From: Nocardiopsis alborubida
GTDB taxonomy: Bacteria > Actinomycetota > Actinomycetes > Streptosporangiales > Streptosporangiaceae
Reading direction: 5' to 3'
Assembly (NCBI RefSeq): GCF_012396365.1
Contig: NZ_JAAXPG010000004.1
Coordinates: forward strand, 62,001 to 126,000
DNA: 64,000 nucleotides
This document shows, piece after piece, positions 54,865 through 63,924 of the stretch (positions are counted from its first letter, which is position 1; the number at the start of each line of letters is the position of its first letter). The notes beneath the pieces are model-generated. The model was given only the letters and a program-made list of their open reading frames with translations, did not search any database and was not told the DNA's origin. The position numbers and the translations under genes are program-made.

Positions 54865-54977
54865 TTTCTCTTTCTCCGGCCCGGTCGAACCCCTCCCGGT
54901 CCTCGCCAACCGGCGCGAGCTGTCACCGCTCGCGGGTTGAATGGACACGTGGCAGGGACCAGGGGAGGAATCACACC

Positions 54978-57152
54978 GTGAGCATCGCGCTGTACCGCAA
55001 GTACCGGCCCGCGACGTTCGGCGAGGTGCGTGGCCAGGAACACGTGACGGACCCGCTGCGCCAGGCGCTGCGCAGCGGACGGATCAACCACGCCTACCTG
55101 TTCAGCGGCCCCCGCGGCTGCGGCAAGACCACCAGCGCCCGCATCCTGGCCCGCTCCCTCAACTGCGCGGAGGGGCCCACCCCCGACCCCTGCGGCACCT
55201 GCGACTCCTGCGTGGCCCTGGCCCCCGACGGCGGCGGCAGCATCGACGTCATCGAGATCGACGCAGCCTCCCACGGCGGTGTGGACGACGCCCGCGACCT
55301 GCGCGAACGCGCCTTCTTCTCCCCGGTCAGCTCGCGCTACAAGATCTACATCATCGACGAGGCGCACATGGTGACCCGGGAGGGCTTCAACGCCCTCCTC
55401 AAGCTGGTCGAGGAGCCCCCGCCGCACCTGAAGTTCGTGTTCGCGACCACCGAGCCCGAGAAGGTCATCGGCACGATCCGCTCGCGGACCCACCACTACC
55501 CGTTCCGCCTGATCCCGCCGAGCACCCTCAAGGAGCTCATGGAGGACCTGCTCAAGGAGGAGGGGGTCTCCTACGATCCGGCCGCCCTGCCGCTGGTCGT
55601 GCGCGCGGGCGCGGGCTCGGCGCGCGACACGCTCTCGGTGCTGGACCAGCTCATCGCCGGTTCGGACGAGGGCGGCATCACCCGTGAGGGCGCCGTCTCC
55701 CTGCTGGGCTACACCGACTCCAGCCTGCTCGGGGAGATGGTCGACGCGCTCGGCGCCCGCGACGGCGCCGCCGTGTTCGGCCTGGTCGACCGCGTGGTGG
55801 AGGGCGGGCTCGACCCGCGCCGGTTCACCACGGACCTGCTGGAGCGCTTCCGCGACCTGGTCGTCCTGGCCGCCGTGCCCGACGCCCTGGACAAGGGCCT
55901 GGTCAACGTCGACCCGGAGGCGACCGAGCGGATGAAGGACCAGGCCGCGCGCCTGGGACCGGCCGAGCTGAGCCGCGCGGCCGACATCCTCAACCAGGGC
56001 CTGACCGAGATGCGCGGCGCCACCGCGCCCCGGCTGCTGCTGGAACTCATGTGCTCGCGGGTGCTGCTTCCGGCCGCGGACGGAAACCAGGGCGCGGCCC
56101 TGCTGGCCCGCCTGGAGCAGATGGAGCGCCGGATCGCCTCGGGCGCCGCCGCCCCTCCCGCCGCCCCGGTCCAGCCCGCTCCCGCTCCCGCGCCGGTCAC
56201 CCCGGCCTCCCCGGTGGTGCCCTCCGAACCCGTGCGCGCCGCCGCGGCTCCGGCCCCGGCGGCCGCTCCGGCCGCTCCGGAGACCCCGGCCGCCCCGGCC
56301 CCGCAGCGGTCCGAGCCCGCGGGCTGGGACGCCCCGGCCCGCCAGGCCGCCCCCACGCGGAGCCAGTCGCCCGCGGCGTCCGGCGGTTCTCTGGACCTGG
56401 GGCGCGTGCAGGGCGCCTGGGCGCAGATCCTGGAGGCGGTCAAGGGCCTCCGCCGGTTCACCTGGATGGTGCTGAGCGGCAGCGACGTCCGTCCGGTCGG
56501 CGTGGAGGGCAACGCCGTCCTGCTCGGCTTCTCCCGGCCCAACGAGGCCAAGGGCTTCAGCAACAGCGGCAGCGACCAGGTGGTGGCCACAGCGATCCAG
56601 CAGGTCCTGGGCATGGAGGTGCGCGTCGCCGCCGCGGGCAGCGCCGTCACGGCCTCCGCCGCGCGCAGGCCCGAGCCCGCGCGCCCGGCCGAGTCCGGCG
56701 GATGGGACGCTCCCGCCGCCGAGCCCGCACGGCCCGTCGCGCCCGAACCCGCGCCGCAGGCGGCCTCCGGACCGGAGCCCGCTTCGGCCCCCGAACCCGC
56801 AACGGCTCCGGAGCCCGCGCCGACCGGTCCGCCGCCGGACCGTATCGTCACCGGACTCCAGGAACCGCCGCCCGACCCCTACGAGGACGCGGCCGCCGCG
56901 CCGCCGCCCGAGTACGGCGACTCCCCGCCCGTGGCCGAGCCCGTCCGGGCCCCGGCGCCCCAACCTGCTCCGCCGCGGCCTCAGGCCGCGGCACCGCCTG
57001 CCGGGACCGCCTCCGCGGGCGGCCCCGGTGGCGCTGGGGCCTCCGTGTCCTCCGGTGCCCCGGGGGCGTCGGGCGCCGGGCTGATCGAGTCCGAGCTCGG
57101 CGGCCGGGTCATCGACGAGATCGAACACGAGGCCCCGGACCCGTCCCTCTAG
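54978..57152 (+). CDS. dnaX: DNA polymerase III subunits gamma/tau
   Basis: Clamp-loader ATPase, 724 residues. It opens MSIALYRKYRPATFGEVRGQ; Walker A GPRGCGKT is at 44-51, the zinc cysteines at 63, 72, 75 and 78, then Walker B/DEAH (YIIDEAHM) and sensor 1 FATTEPEKV. Domain III follows to about residue 380. The C-terminal 350 residues are Ala/Pro-rich with an embedded conserved block (VQGAWAQILEAVKGLRRFTW), the tau domain. No frameshift signal was seen. The stop TAG forms the start of dispersed repeat R3. GTG start. Confidence 0.95.
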   Translation: MSIALYRKYRPATFGEVRGQEHVTDPLRQALRSGRINHAYLFSGPRGCGKTTSARILARSLNCAEGPTPDPCGTCDSCVALAPDGGGSIDVIEIDAASHGGVDDARDLRERAFFSPVSSRYKIYIIDEAHMVTREGFNALLKLVEEPPPHLKFVFATTEPEKVIGTIRSRTHHYPFRLIPPSTLKELMEDLLKEEGVSYDPAALPLVVRAGAGSARDTLSVLDQLIAGSDEGGITREGAVSLLGYTDSSLLGEMVDALGARDGAAVFGLVDRVVEGGLDPRRFTTDLLERFRDLVVLAAVPDALDKGLVNVDPEATERMKDQAARLGPAELSRAADILNQGLTEMRGATAPRLLLELMCSRVLLPAADGNQGAALLARLEQMERRIASGAAAPPAAPVQPAPAPAPVTPASPVVPSEPVRAAAAPAPAAAPAAPETPAAPAPQRSEPAGWDAPARQAAPTRSQSPAASGGSLDLGRVQGAWAQILEAVKGLRRFTWMVLSGSDVRPVGVEGNAVLLGFSRPNEAKGFSNSGSDQVVATAIQQVLGMEVRVAAAGSAVTASAARRPEPARPAESGGWDAPAAEPARPVAPEPAPQAASGPEPASAPEPATAPEPAPTGPPPDRIVTGLQEPPPDPYEDAAAAPPPEYGDSPPVAEPVRAPAPQPAPPRPQAAAPPAGTASAGGPGGAGASVSSGAPGASGAGLIESELGGRVIDEIEHEAPDPSL

Positions 57153-57275
57153 GCAGTGTTTTCGGGGCCTGCGCTTCGCTTCGGCCCGTGCTCCGGGCGC
57201 CCGGAGCACGGGAACCGGGTCGGAGCAGACACGGTGGTGCCTCCCAAGCCCCGTGGGCGCCCGAACCACCTCTGC
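57150..57275. repeat. Dispersed intergenic repeat, copy R3 (after dnaX)
   Basis: Begins TAGGCAGTGTTTTCGGGGCC, where TAG is the dnaX stop. It contains the palindrome GTGCTCCGGGC/GCCCGGAGCAC and ends CCCCGTGGGCGCCCGAACCA. It matches R1 at both ends but has a shorter, different middle. Confidence 0.75.
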
Positions 57276-57296
57276 GGGCGACGGGCGTCCTCGCGG

Positions 57297-57923
57297 CTAG
57301 TTCCGGGGGCGCAGCGCCCGCAGCACCATGTCCACGAGCTCGTCCACGTACTCGTGCGTGAGCGGCCCGGTGCGCAGCAGCCAACGTTGGTGGAACGGTC
57401 CGAGGAACAGCTCCGTGGCCAGCCGCAGGTCGATCTCCGGGTCCACCTCGCCCGCCGCCACCGCGGAGCGCAGCCGGTCCTCGAACACGCGCGTGTTCGG
57501 TCCCAGCAGCCGCTCCTGGACGATCTCGGCGAAGGCCGGGTCCTGCTGGATCTCGGCGGTGAACGCGCGCGTGGTCCGGTCCATCTCCGGGATGCGGAAC
57601 TCGTCGGCCGTGGCGCGGAGCACCGTCCGCATGTCCTCGGCCAGGTCGCCGGTGTCGGGCAGGGGCTGACCGGCGACCCCGCCGGTCAGCGCGGTGAACA
57701 CGTCCAGGACCACGGCGGCCTTGGAGGGCCACCAGCGGTAGATGGTCTGCTTGCCGACCCTGGCCCTGGCGGCGATCGCCTCCATCGTGAGCCTGGCGTA
57801 GCCGACCTCGCCCATCAGCTCGGCGGCGGCGTCGACGATGGCGCGCCGCGCGCGTTCGCTGCGGCGGCGGGGGTCGGGAGCGCGGCGGACCCTGGTCTCT
57901 TCCTGTGTGGTGTTCTCTGCCAT
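57297..57923 (-). CDS. TetR/AcrR-family transcriptional regulator
   Basis: A 208-residue repressor. The DNA-binding domain (about 22-70) reads RRAIVDAAAELMGEVGYARLTMEAI, then GKQTIYRWWPSKAAVV, the TetR helix-turn-helix with the IYRWW helix-3 motif. The C-terminal domain contains TRAFTAEIQQDPAFAEIVQE and a long ligand-binding helix set of the TetR_C_11/16 type. A 16-base palindromic motif 27 bases upstream of its start is identical to the one overlapping the ABC-F promoter 23 kb away, suggesting autoregulation plus control of the resistance gene. It is divergent from the DUF6243-like gene. Confidence 0.9.
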   Translation of the reverse strand: MAENTTQEETRVRRAPDPRRRSERARRAIVDAAAELMGEVGYARLTMEAIAARARVGKQTIYRWWPSKAAVVLDVFTALTGGVAGQPLPDTGDLAEDMRTVLRATADEFRIPEMDRTTRAFTAEIQQDPAFAEIVQERLLGPNTRVFEDRLRSAVAAGEVDPEIDLRLATELFLGPFHQRWLLRTGPLTHEYVDELVDMVLRALRPRN

Positions 57924-57950
57924 ACCTGCCACGTTAACCGCTGAAAAATG

Positions 57951-57966
57951 ACGAGACGTATCGTCT
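57951..57966. promoter_or_regulatory. Candidate TetR operator (self), shared with ABC-F promoter
   Basis: ACGAGACGTATCGTCT, an imperfect palindrome, in the divergent region between the TetR gene and the small gene at 58042. The identical 16 bases occur at 34620-34635 (opposite strand), over the -10 box of the ABC-F gene. Confidence 0.65.
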
Positions 57967-58041
57967 TGGTGCCGATATCCTACGGAGGTCGGATCGACTT
58001 GGCGAGGCGTTTCGCCTCGCCTGGAGGGAAAGGAGGTCCGC

Positions 58042-58257
58042 GTGGGCAGGAACAGCGACAATCTTCTGGGCATGGGCGGACAGCGCAACACCGTCTCGCG
58101 CTCCACGCTTCGCGGAGGCAAGGGCGGCGGCCGGGGCGGCCCCAGCGACGACGCCGTGGAGCGCAAGCAGGAGCTCCTGCGCAAGCTCCGCGAGAAGCAG
58201 GGCAAGGACGCGAACACGGCGTCCGAGAAGACCGAAGGCGCCCAGGGACAGGCGTGA
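58042..58257 (+). CDS. Small basic protein, DUF6243-like
   Basis: 71 residues, hydrophilic: GRNSDNLLGMGGQRNTVSRS, a Gly-rich turn, then a charged helix (DDAVERKQELLRKLREKQGK). It resembles the short actinobacterial DUF6243 family, whose function is unknown. A consensus AAAGGAGGT lies five bases before the GTG start, so translation is likely efficient. It is divergent from the TetR gene and may share its operator. Confidence 0.6.
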   Translation: MGRNSDNLLGMGGQRNTVSRSTLRGGKGGGRGGPSDDAVERKQELLRKLREKQGKDANTASEKTEGAQGQA

Positions 58258-58390
58258 GCGCGCGGCGGCGGCCCCCCTCCGAGGGGGCCGTCGGCGTTCG
58301 CGCGCCTCGTACGATCCCCCACCGTGCGCCACCGGTGCGCTCATGGCTTCCCGCCCGGCGTCCGGTCCCGGCGTCCCCGCCCCGCGGCGG

Positions 58391-59659
58391 TCACACCGTC
58401 CAGCCGTGTCCGTCCGGTGAGTCCAGCCACACCCGGTGCGTGCCGTCGGCACCCACCGAGAGCCCGAACCGGTCCGGATCGGGCGCGCCCAACCGGGTCC
58501 ACAGCTCCAGGGCCTCCTCGAACTCGTCCCAGATGCTCCTCGGGCCGCCCTGCTCGATCATCCACGAGGTTCCGTAGGGGTACACGCGCACCCACGAGGC
58601 GCCGCCCCGGTCGAACACCCACACGCCCGACCCGGTGCCGATCCACCGCCGCCGCACCCGCCAGCCCGGCACCATCACCGAGAGCGCGAACGCCGACGGG
58701 AAGGTCATCAGCGGCGCCACGGGGTCGGTCTGCGTGAGCCGGTACTCGTCGGGCTGCTGCCCCGAGTCCCGTACCGGGCGGGGCTGGTCGTCGGGGGTCC
58801 TCAGCGGCACGAACCCCACACCGCCGTGGAAGCTCGCCCGGGCCGAGCCGTCCCCGGGGCACTCCACGCGCGCGATGACCCCGGCCCCCTCCAGCAGTCC
58901 CCACGGGCACACCACCAGGCCGTCGGGGCGCAGCTGCTCCACCCACGCGGGCGGCACGCGGCGCACGCCGCAGGTCGAGGTGATCCGGTCGTAGGGCGCG
59001 CCGGGCGGGTATCCCTCGTAGCCGTCGGCCAGGTGGACGGCGGGGGAGTAGCCCTCCGCGCGGAGGGCCTCGCGGGCGACCCCGGCCAGGCGCGGGTCGG
59101 TCTCCACGGAGGTGACGGCGCTGTCGCCGAGCCGGTGCGCCAGCAGGGCGGTGTTCCAGCCGGTCCCGGTGCCCACCTCCAGGACCCGCTGCCCGTTGGC
59201 GAGGTCGGACAGCTCCAGCAGGCGGGCCAGGACGCGGGGCGCCGAGACGGACGAGGTCGCCGCCTCCGCCCGTTCCCGGGGGCCGGGCCCCCTCGACCCC
59301 CGGCTCCAGGGGTCGGACTCCCGGTCGTCGTGGGTGCGCTGGTCCCGGGACTCCGGGTCCCGCTGGCCGGGGGCCCGGAACCCGGGGATCCGGGGGTCGG
59401 GCGCCTCCAGGTACGCGGACGGGTCGGGATCGTCGATCTGGGTGACGATGGCGCTGTCGGCGTACACGGCCGCGAGCCACAGCTCGGGGTTGTTGTTGGC
59501 GTTGAGGGCCGTCCCGTGCGCGGTCAGCGCGCCCGTCTCGGGGATGAACCGGTGTCTGGGCACCGAACGGAACGTGTCGGTGAGGGCGGCGTCGGTCAGC
59601 GTGCCGTCCGCGACCATCGCCTCGACCAGCGCCGAGTGGCGCTCTCTGGCGGTCAACAC
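58391..59659 (-). CDS. Protein-L-isoaspartate O-methyltransferase-like protein
   Basis: A 422-residue PCMT-family methyltransferase. It opens with a PCMT-type start (LVEAMVADGTLTDAALTDTF, VPRHRFIPE) and has SAM motif I VLEVGTGTGWNTALLAHRLG and RITSTCGVRRVPPAWVEQLR. The PCMT core is interrupted at about 82-140 by a charged Pro/Arg/Asp-rich insertion (PDPRIPGFRAPGQRDPESRD), and a roughly 170-residue C-terminal extension of unknown fold ends the protein. Actinobacterial members of this type often modify peptides or unknown proteins, so repair of isoaspartate is not assured. Confidence 0.82.
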   Translation of the reverse strand: MLTARERHSALVEAMVADGTLTDAALTDTFRSVPRHRFIPETGALTAHGTALNANNNPELWLAAVYADSAIVTQIDDPDPSAYLEAPDPRIPGFRAPGQRDPESRDQRTHDDRESDPWSRGSRGPGPRERAEAATSSVSAPRVLARLLELSDLANGQRVLEVGTGTGWNTALLAHRLGDSAVTSVETDPRLAGVAREALRAEGYSPAVHLADGYEGYPPGAPYDRITSTCGVRRVPPAWVEQLRPDGLVVCPWGLLEGAGVIARVECPGDGSARASFHGGVGFVPLRTPDDQPRPVRDSGQQPDEYRLTQTDPVAPLMTFPSAFALSVMVPGWRVRRRWIGTGSGVWVFDRGGASWVRVYPYGTSWMIEQGGPRSIWDEFEEALELWTRLGAPDPDRFGLSVGADGTHRVWLDSPDGHGWTV

Positions 59660-60054
59660 GTCCTCACTCCCCCGTGGCTCTCAGCGCTACCGGTGGTGCT
59701 CGCGTGCACTACCGGGACTCCCGTGCCCCGCAGAGCACCTTTTCAACCGAGAGTGATGTTAACGCCACTCCTGGTTCTCACTCCTGGTAGGTGCCCTTTC
59801 GGGAGAGTCGTCCTCCCACCGGGGCGCGGCGCACCCCGGCGCCGACTCCGCCTCGTCGCTCGGGGCGGGGCGGCTCCGAGGGGCCCGCTGCCCCCCGGCG
59901 CGCACCGCGATCAGCGCCGTCCCACCCCGGTGGCCGGTCCGCCCCTCCCGTGGCCGACCGGTCCGCCCGCATGTTCACTGATGACCGGTTACGCTCACAG
60001 CAACAGCGACATGACAGCGAGACCCAGCACCATGAGTGCGGCGAGGAGATGGCC
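59660..60054. other. Intergenic region upstream of ybaB-type gene
   Basis: About 395 bases with no gene. It must hold the divergent promoters of the PCMT-like gene and the YbaB gene. No motif with strong support. Confidence 0.4.
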
Positions 60055-60417
60055 GTGAACCCTGGCGGAATGGACATGCAGGCCCTGCTCCAGCAGGCCC
60101 AGCAGATGCAGCAGCAGCTCGTGGAGGCCCAGCAGGCGCTGGAGGACGCCGAGGTCGAGGGCACCTCCGGCGGCGGCCTGGTCAAGGTCAAACTGAGCGG
60201 GCGAGGGCAGGTCGAGGACGTGACCGTCGCCCCCGAGGCGATCGACCCCGCCGACCCCGCCGAGAGCGCCCAGACCGTCGCGGACCTGGTCCTGGCGGCC
60301 ATCCGCGACGCCGAGGCGCAGGTGGAGCGGCTCCAGCAGGAGAAGATGGGCCCGCTCGCCGAGGGCCTGGGCGGGGGCGGGATGCCCGGCGGCATGCCCG
60401 GCCTCCCCGGCTTCTAG
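60055..60417 (+). CDS. YbaB/EbfC family nucleoid-associated protein
   Basis: A 120-residue DNA-binding protein: MDMQALLQQAQQMQQQLVEAQ is the long N-terminal helix, then GLVKVKLSGRGQVEDVTVAPEAID is the beta core, with a Gly/Pro-rich C-terminus. The GTG at 60055 has GAGGAG at a six-base spacing; an ATG six bases upstream would have the ribosome site touching it. It lies in the conserved dnaX-ybaB-recR neighbourhood, here interrupted by the TetR, DUF6243 and PCMT genes. Confidence 0.93.
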   Translation: MNPGGMDMQALLQQAQQMQQQLVEAQQALEDAEVEGTSGGGLVKVKLSGRGQVEDVTVAPEAIDPADPAESAQTVADLVLAAIRDAEAQVERLQQEKMGPLAEGLGGGGMPGGMPGLPGF

Positions 60418-60464
60418 CCCGGACCGGAACTGTCGCCGGTGTGAGCAGGGGGTCTGAACTGCGA

Positions 60465-60521
60465 TGATCTTGTACTTATAGTCGATGTCGGCGCTCGGGA
60501 CTCGCTATAAGTACAAGATCA
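60465..60521. repeat. 57-bp element with perfect 17-bp inverted ends
   Basis: TGATCTTGTACTTATAG (60465-60481) and CTATAAGTACAAGATCA (60505-60521) are exact reverse complements around a 23-base GC-rich centre. It is strikingly AT-rich for this genome and lies between the ybaB-type gene and recR. No U-run follows, so it is not a simple terminator. Confidence 0.8.
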
Positions 60522-60663
60522 CGGCGGGTGGGGCGGTTCCGGTTCCGCCCCGGGTGCAGGTGAGGCGGACCTCCGCGTACGCGCGAGTCCGCCGCGCCGG
60601 ATACGGTGGGGGTGGGGATGCGGACCGCCCCGACAGATCCGGTCCGGCACTGATGGGTAGGCG

Positions 60664-61263
60664 ATGTACGAAGGCGCGGTGCAGAATCTGATCGACGAGC
60701 TCGGGCGGCTGCCCGGCGTCGGTCCGAAGAGTGCGCAGCGCATCGCCTTCCACCTCCTGTCCGCCGAGCACGCCGACGTCAAACGCCTCGTCAGCGCGCT
60801 CGTCGAGGTCAAGGAGAAGGTGCGCTTCTGCTCCGTCTGCGGCAACGTCGCCGAAGAGGACCAGTGCCGCATCTGCCGCGACGTCCGCCGCGACCCCGCC
60901 GTCATCTGCGTGGTCGAGGAGTCCAAGGACGTCGTCGCCGTCGAGCGCACCCGTGAGTTCCGGGGCCGCTACCACGTCCTGGGCGGCGCCATCAGCCCCA
61001 TCGAGGGCGTGGGCCCCGACGACCTGCGCGTCAAGGAGCTCATGACCCGCCTGGCCGACGGCCAGGTGACCGAGCTGATCCTGGCCACGGACCCCAACCT
61101 GGAAGGGGAGGCCACCGCGACCTATCTGGCGCGGCTGGTCAAACCCATGGGGTTGAAGGTGACCCGTCTGGCCAGCGGCCTGCCCGTCGGCGGCGACCTG
61201 GAGTACGCCGACGAGGTCACCCTCGGCCGTGCCTTCGAGGGCCGCCGCAGCCTGGAGTTCTAG
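60664..61263 (+). CDS. recR: Recombination protein RecR
   Basis: A 199-residue DNA repair protein working with RecF and RecO to load RecA at gaps. The helix-hairpin-helix [19 protein letters not shown] leads to the zinc finger Cys56-x2-Cys59...Cys68-x2-Cys71, then the Toprim domain ([16 protein letters not shown]) and [18 protein letters not shown]. Normal length. It follows the inverted-repeat element and precedes lysC by 179 bases. Confidence 0.96.
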   Translation: MYEGAVQNLIDELGRLPGVGPKSAQRIAFHLLSAEHADVKRLVSALVEVKEKVRFCSVCGNVAEEDQCRICRDVRRDPAVICVVEESKDVVAVERTREFRGRYHVLGGAISPIEGVGPDDLRVKELMTRLADGQVTELILATDPNLEGEATATYLARLVKPMGLKVTRLASGLPVGGDLEYADEVTLGRAFEGRRSLEF

Positions 61264-61442
61264 CTCACATTCGCCGTTCATCCGCGCGAAACACGAGTAA
61301 CCTCCGCCTGGCCGGGTAAGCCCCACCGCTGGTATGTCAAGACGCCACGCCATCCCGTCGCAGGTCAGATGGGGTGGACGAGGACGTCTGTGGCTACACT
61401 CCATTTCATTGTCTTGATCCCAACTCCTCAGGAGCATCGATC

Positions 61443-62714
61443 GTGGCCCTAATCGTGCAGAAGTACGGTGGGTCTTCCGTGGCAGACGCGGAAGCCATCA
61501 AGCGAGTAGCCCAGCGGATCGTCGCTCAGAAAAAGGCGGGATATGACGTCGTCGTCGTGGTCTCGGCCATGGGCGACACCACCGACGAACTCCTGGACCT
61601 GGCCGAGCAGGTCAGCCCGATGCCGCCAGCGCGCGAACTGGACATGCTGGTCACCGCGGGTGAGCGCATGTCCATGGCACTCGTGGCGATGGCCATCGAG
61701 AACCTGGGGTTCGAGGCCAGGTCCTTCACCGGTTCCCAGGCCGGTGTGATCACCACGTCGCTGCACGGCAACGCCAAGATCATCGACGTGACGCCGGGTC
61801 GGATCCAGGAGGCCGTGGGCGAGGGCGCGATCTGCATCGTCGCCGGGTTCCAGGGCGTCTCCCAGGACACCAAGGACATCACGTCCCTGGGCCGGGGCGG
61901 CTCCGACACCACCGCCGTCGCGCTGGCCGCCGCCCTGGAGGCCGACGCCTGCGAGATCTACAGCGACGTCGACGGTGTGTTCACCGCCGACCCGCGTATC
62001 GTGCCGACCGCCCAGCGCATCCCCCAGGTCTCCTACGAGGAGATGCTGGAGATGGCGGCGTCCGGGACCAAGATCCTGCACCTGCGCTGTGTCGAGTACG
62101 CGCGTCAGTACAACATCCCCCTTCACGTCCGTTCATCTTTCAGCCAGAAGCCAGGGACCTGGGTCGTCCCGGAAGTCGAGGAAAGCGAAGGCATGGAACA
62201 GCCGATCATCTCCGGTGTCTCTCACGACCGGAGCGAAGCCAAGATCACCGTCGTCGGCGTGCCCGACAAGATCGGTGAGGCCGCGACGATCTTCCGGGCC
62301 CTGGCCGACGCCGAGATCAACATCGACATGATCGTCCAGAACGTGTCGGCGGTCTCCACCTCGCGCACCGACATCTCCTTCACGGTCCCCAAGGACTTCG
62401 GCAAGGAGGCCGTCGCCGCGCTCAAGAAGGTGCAGGACAAGGTCGGGTTCGAGTCCCTGCGCTACGACGACAAGATCGGCAAGGTGTCGCTGATCGGCGC
62501 GGGCATGCGCTCCTACCCGGGCGTCACCGCCCGCTTCTTCGACGCCATCGCCGGTTCGAGCACCAACGTCGAGATGATCTCCACCTCGGAGATCCGCATC
62601 TCGGTGATCGTCGAGGAGGACCAGATCGACGCGGCCGTCCGCGCCGCCCACAGTGAGTTCCAGCTCGACGCCGACCAGGTCGAGGCTGTCGTGTACGGAG
62701 GTACCGGCCGATGA
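61443..62714 (+). CDS. lysC: Aspartokinase
   Basis: Phosphorylates aspartate, first step to lysine, threonine, methionine and diaminopimelate. The 423 residues open [40 protein letters not shown] and the two C-terminal ACT domains (about 265-420) provide feedback control. The GTG at 61443 follows CAGGAG at eight bases and gives the conserved N-terminus. The stop overlaps the asd start (ATGA), so the two enzymes are coupled. A TACACT -10-like box lies at 61395. Confidence 0.96.
   Translation: MALIVQKYGGSSVADAEAIKRVAQRIVAQKKAGYDVVVVVSAMGDTTDELLDLAEQVSPMPPARELDMLVTAGERMSMALVAMAIENLGFEARSFTGSQAGVITTSLHGNAKIIDVTPGRIQEAVGEGAICIVAGFQGVSQDTKDITSLGRGGSDTTAVALAAALEADACEIYSDVDGVFTADPRIVPTAQRIPQVSYEEMLEMAASGTKILHLRCVEYARQYNIPLHVRSSFSQKPGTWVVPEVEESEGMEQPIISGVSHDRSEAKITVVGVPDKIGEAATIFRALADAEINIDMIVQNVSAVSTSRTDISFTVPKDFGKEAVAALKKVQDKVGFESLRYDDKIGKVSLIGAGMRSYPGVTARFFDAIAGSSTNVEMISTSEIRISVIVEEDQIDAAVRAAHSEFQLDADQVEAVVYGGTGR
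62193..62714 (+). other. Probable internal start for aspartokinase beta subunit
   Basis: ATG at codon 251 of lysC, preceded by GAGGAAAGCGAAGG. It would produce a 173-residue in-frame protein comprising only the ACT regulatory domains ([20 protein letters not shown]). Corynebacterium and Bacillus aspartokinases make exactly such a beta subunit and are alpha2beta2. The start signal is seen; expression here is inferred. Confidence 0.65.
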
Positions 62715-63772
62715 GCAACCGTCTTCCCACCCTCGCCGTCGTCGGCGCCACCGGCGCCGTCGGCACCGTGATGCTGGACATCCTGACCCAGCGCGAGAAC
62801 GTCTGGGGCGAGATCCGCCTCGTCGCCTCCCCGCGCAGCGCGGGCAAGGTCCTGCGCGTGCGCGGCGAGGACGTCGTGGTCCAGGCCCTGGCCCCCGAGG
62901 TCTTCGACGGCGTGGACGTCGCCATGTTCGACGTCCCCGACGAGGTGTCCAAGGAGTGGGCTCCGGTCGCCGCCTCCCGCGGCGCGGTCGCCGTCGACAA
63001 CTCCGGCGCGTTCCGCATGGACCCCGACGTCCCGCTCGTGGTGCCCGAGGTCAACGCGGACCAGGTCCGCAACCGTCCGCGCGGCATCATCAGCAACCCC
63101 AACTGCACCACCCTGTCGATGATCGTGGCCATCGGTGCCCTGCACCGCGCCTACGGCGTCACCGACCTGGTGGTCTCCTCCTACCAGGCCGCCTCCGGCG
63201 CCGGCCAGGAGGGCATCGACACCCTGCGCGACCAGATGGCAAAGGCCGGCGCCGACCGCAGCCTGGGCGACACGGCGGGCGACGTGCGCGCCGCCGTCGG
63301 CGAGCTGGGTCCGTTCCCGGCGCCGCTGGCCTACAACGTCGTTCCGTGGGCGGGTTCGCTCAAGGACGGCGGCTGGTCCTCGGAGGAGCTCAAGGTCCGC
63401 AACGAGTCCCGCAAGATCCTGGGGCTGCCCGACCTGCGCGTCTCGGCCACCTGTGTCCGCGTCCCCGTGATCACCACCCACTCGCTGGTCGTGCACGCGT
63501 CCTTCGCCGAGGAGGTGCCCGCCGACGCCGCCCGTGAGCTGCTCGGCTCCGCGGAGGGCGTCCAGGTCCAGGACGACCCGGCCAACGGCGAGTTCCCGAC
63601 CCCGGCCGACGTCGTGGGCACCGACCCGACCTGGGTCGGCCGCATCCGCCAGTCGCTGGACGACCCGAGGTCGCTGGACCTGTTCCTGTGCGGGGACAAC
63701 CTGCGCAAGGGCGCCGCGCTCAACACGGCGCAGATCGCCGAGGTCGTGGCCGGGGAGTTCACCCGGGCCTGA
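62711..63772 (+). CDS. asd: Aspartate-semialdehyde dehydrogenase
   Basis: Second step of the aspartate pathway, NADPH-dependent reduction of aspartyl phosphate; 353 residues. The nucleotide motif [16 protein letters not shown] opens the protein, catalytic Cys132 lies in [10 protein letters not shown], and the substrate-binding/catalytic His is in [12 protein letters not shown]. Length is slightly above the family norm of 340. Start overlaps the lysC stop by four bases. Confidence 0.96.
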   Translation: MSNRLPTLAVVGATGAVGTVMLDILTQRENVWGEIRLVASPRSAGKVLRVRGEDVVVQALAPEVFDGVDVAMFDVPDEVSKEWAPVAASRGAVAVDNSGAFRMDPDVPLVVPEVNADQVRNRPRGIISNPNCTTLSMIVAIGALHRAYGVTDLVVSSYQAASGAGQEGIDTLRDQMAKAGADRSLGDTAGDVRAAVGELGPFPAPLAYNVVPWAGSLKDGGWSSEELKVRNESRKILGLPDLRVSATCVRVPVITTHSLVVHASFAEEVPADAARELLGSAEGVQVQDDPANGEFPTPADVVGTDPTWVGRIRQSLDDPRSLDLFLCGDNLRKGAALNTAQIAEVVAGEFTRA

Positions 63773-63880
63773 CCGCGCACACCGTCGGGCGACTCCAGCC
63801 GGTCACTCCGGGTGACGGGGAACGGTTGGGCGGAGCAGACGTCCGGCGATGTCCGCACCGGCGTGGTGTTCGGTGAACGG

Positions 63881-63924
63881 TGAGGGCGGTGGCCCCCTCC
63901 TCCGGGAGGGAGCCGCCGCCCTCA
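63881..63924 (+). terminator. Terminator after lysC-asd
   Basis: TGAGGGCGGTGGC (63881-63893) pairs with GCCGCCGCCCTCA (63912-63924), one mismatch, with inner pairing ccctcc/gggagg, about 110 bases beyond the asd stop. Confidence 0.65.

Noticed and set aside
54978..57152. Programmed frameshift in dnaX for gamma production
   Set aside because: No slippery A-run with following hairpin was seen; only the full tau-length protein is supported.
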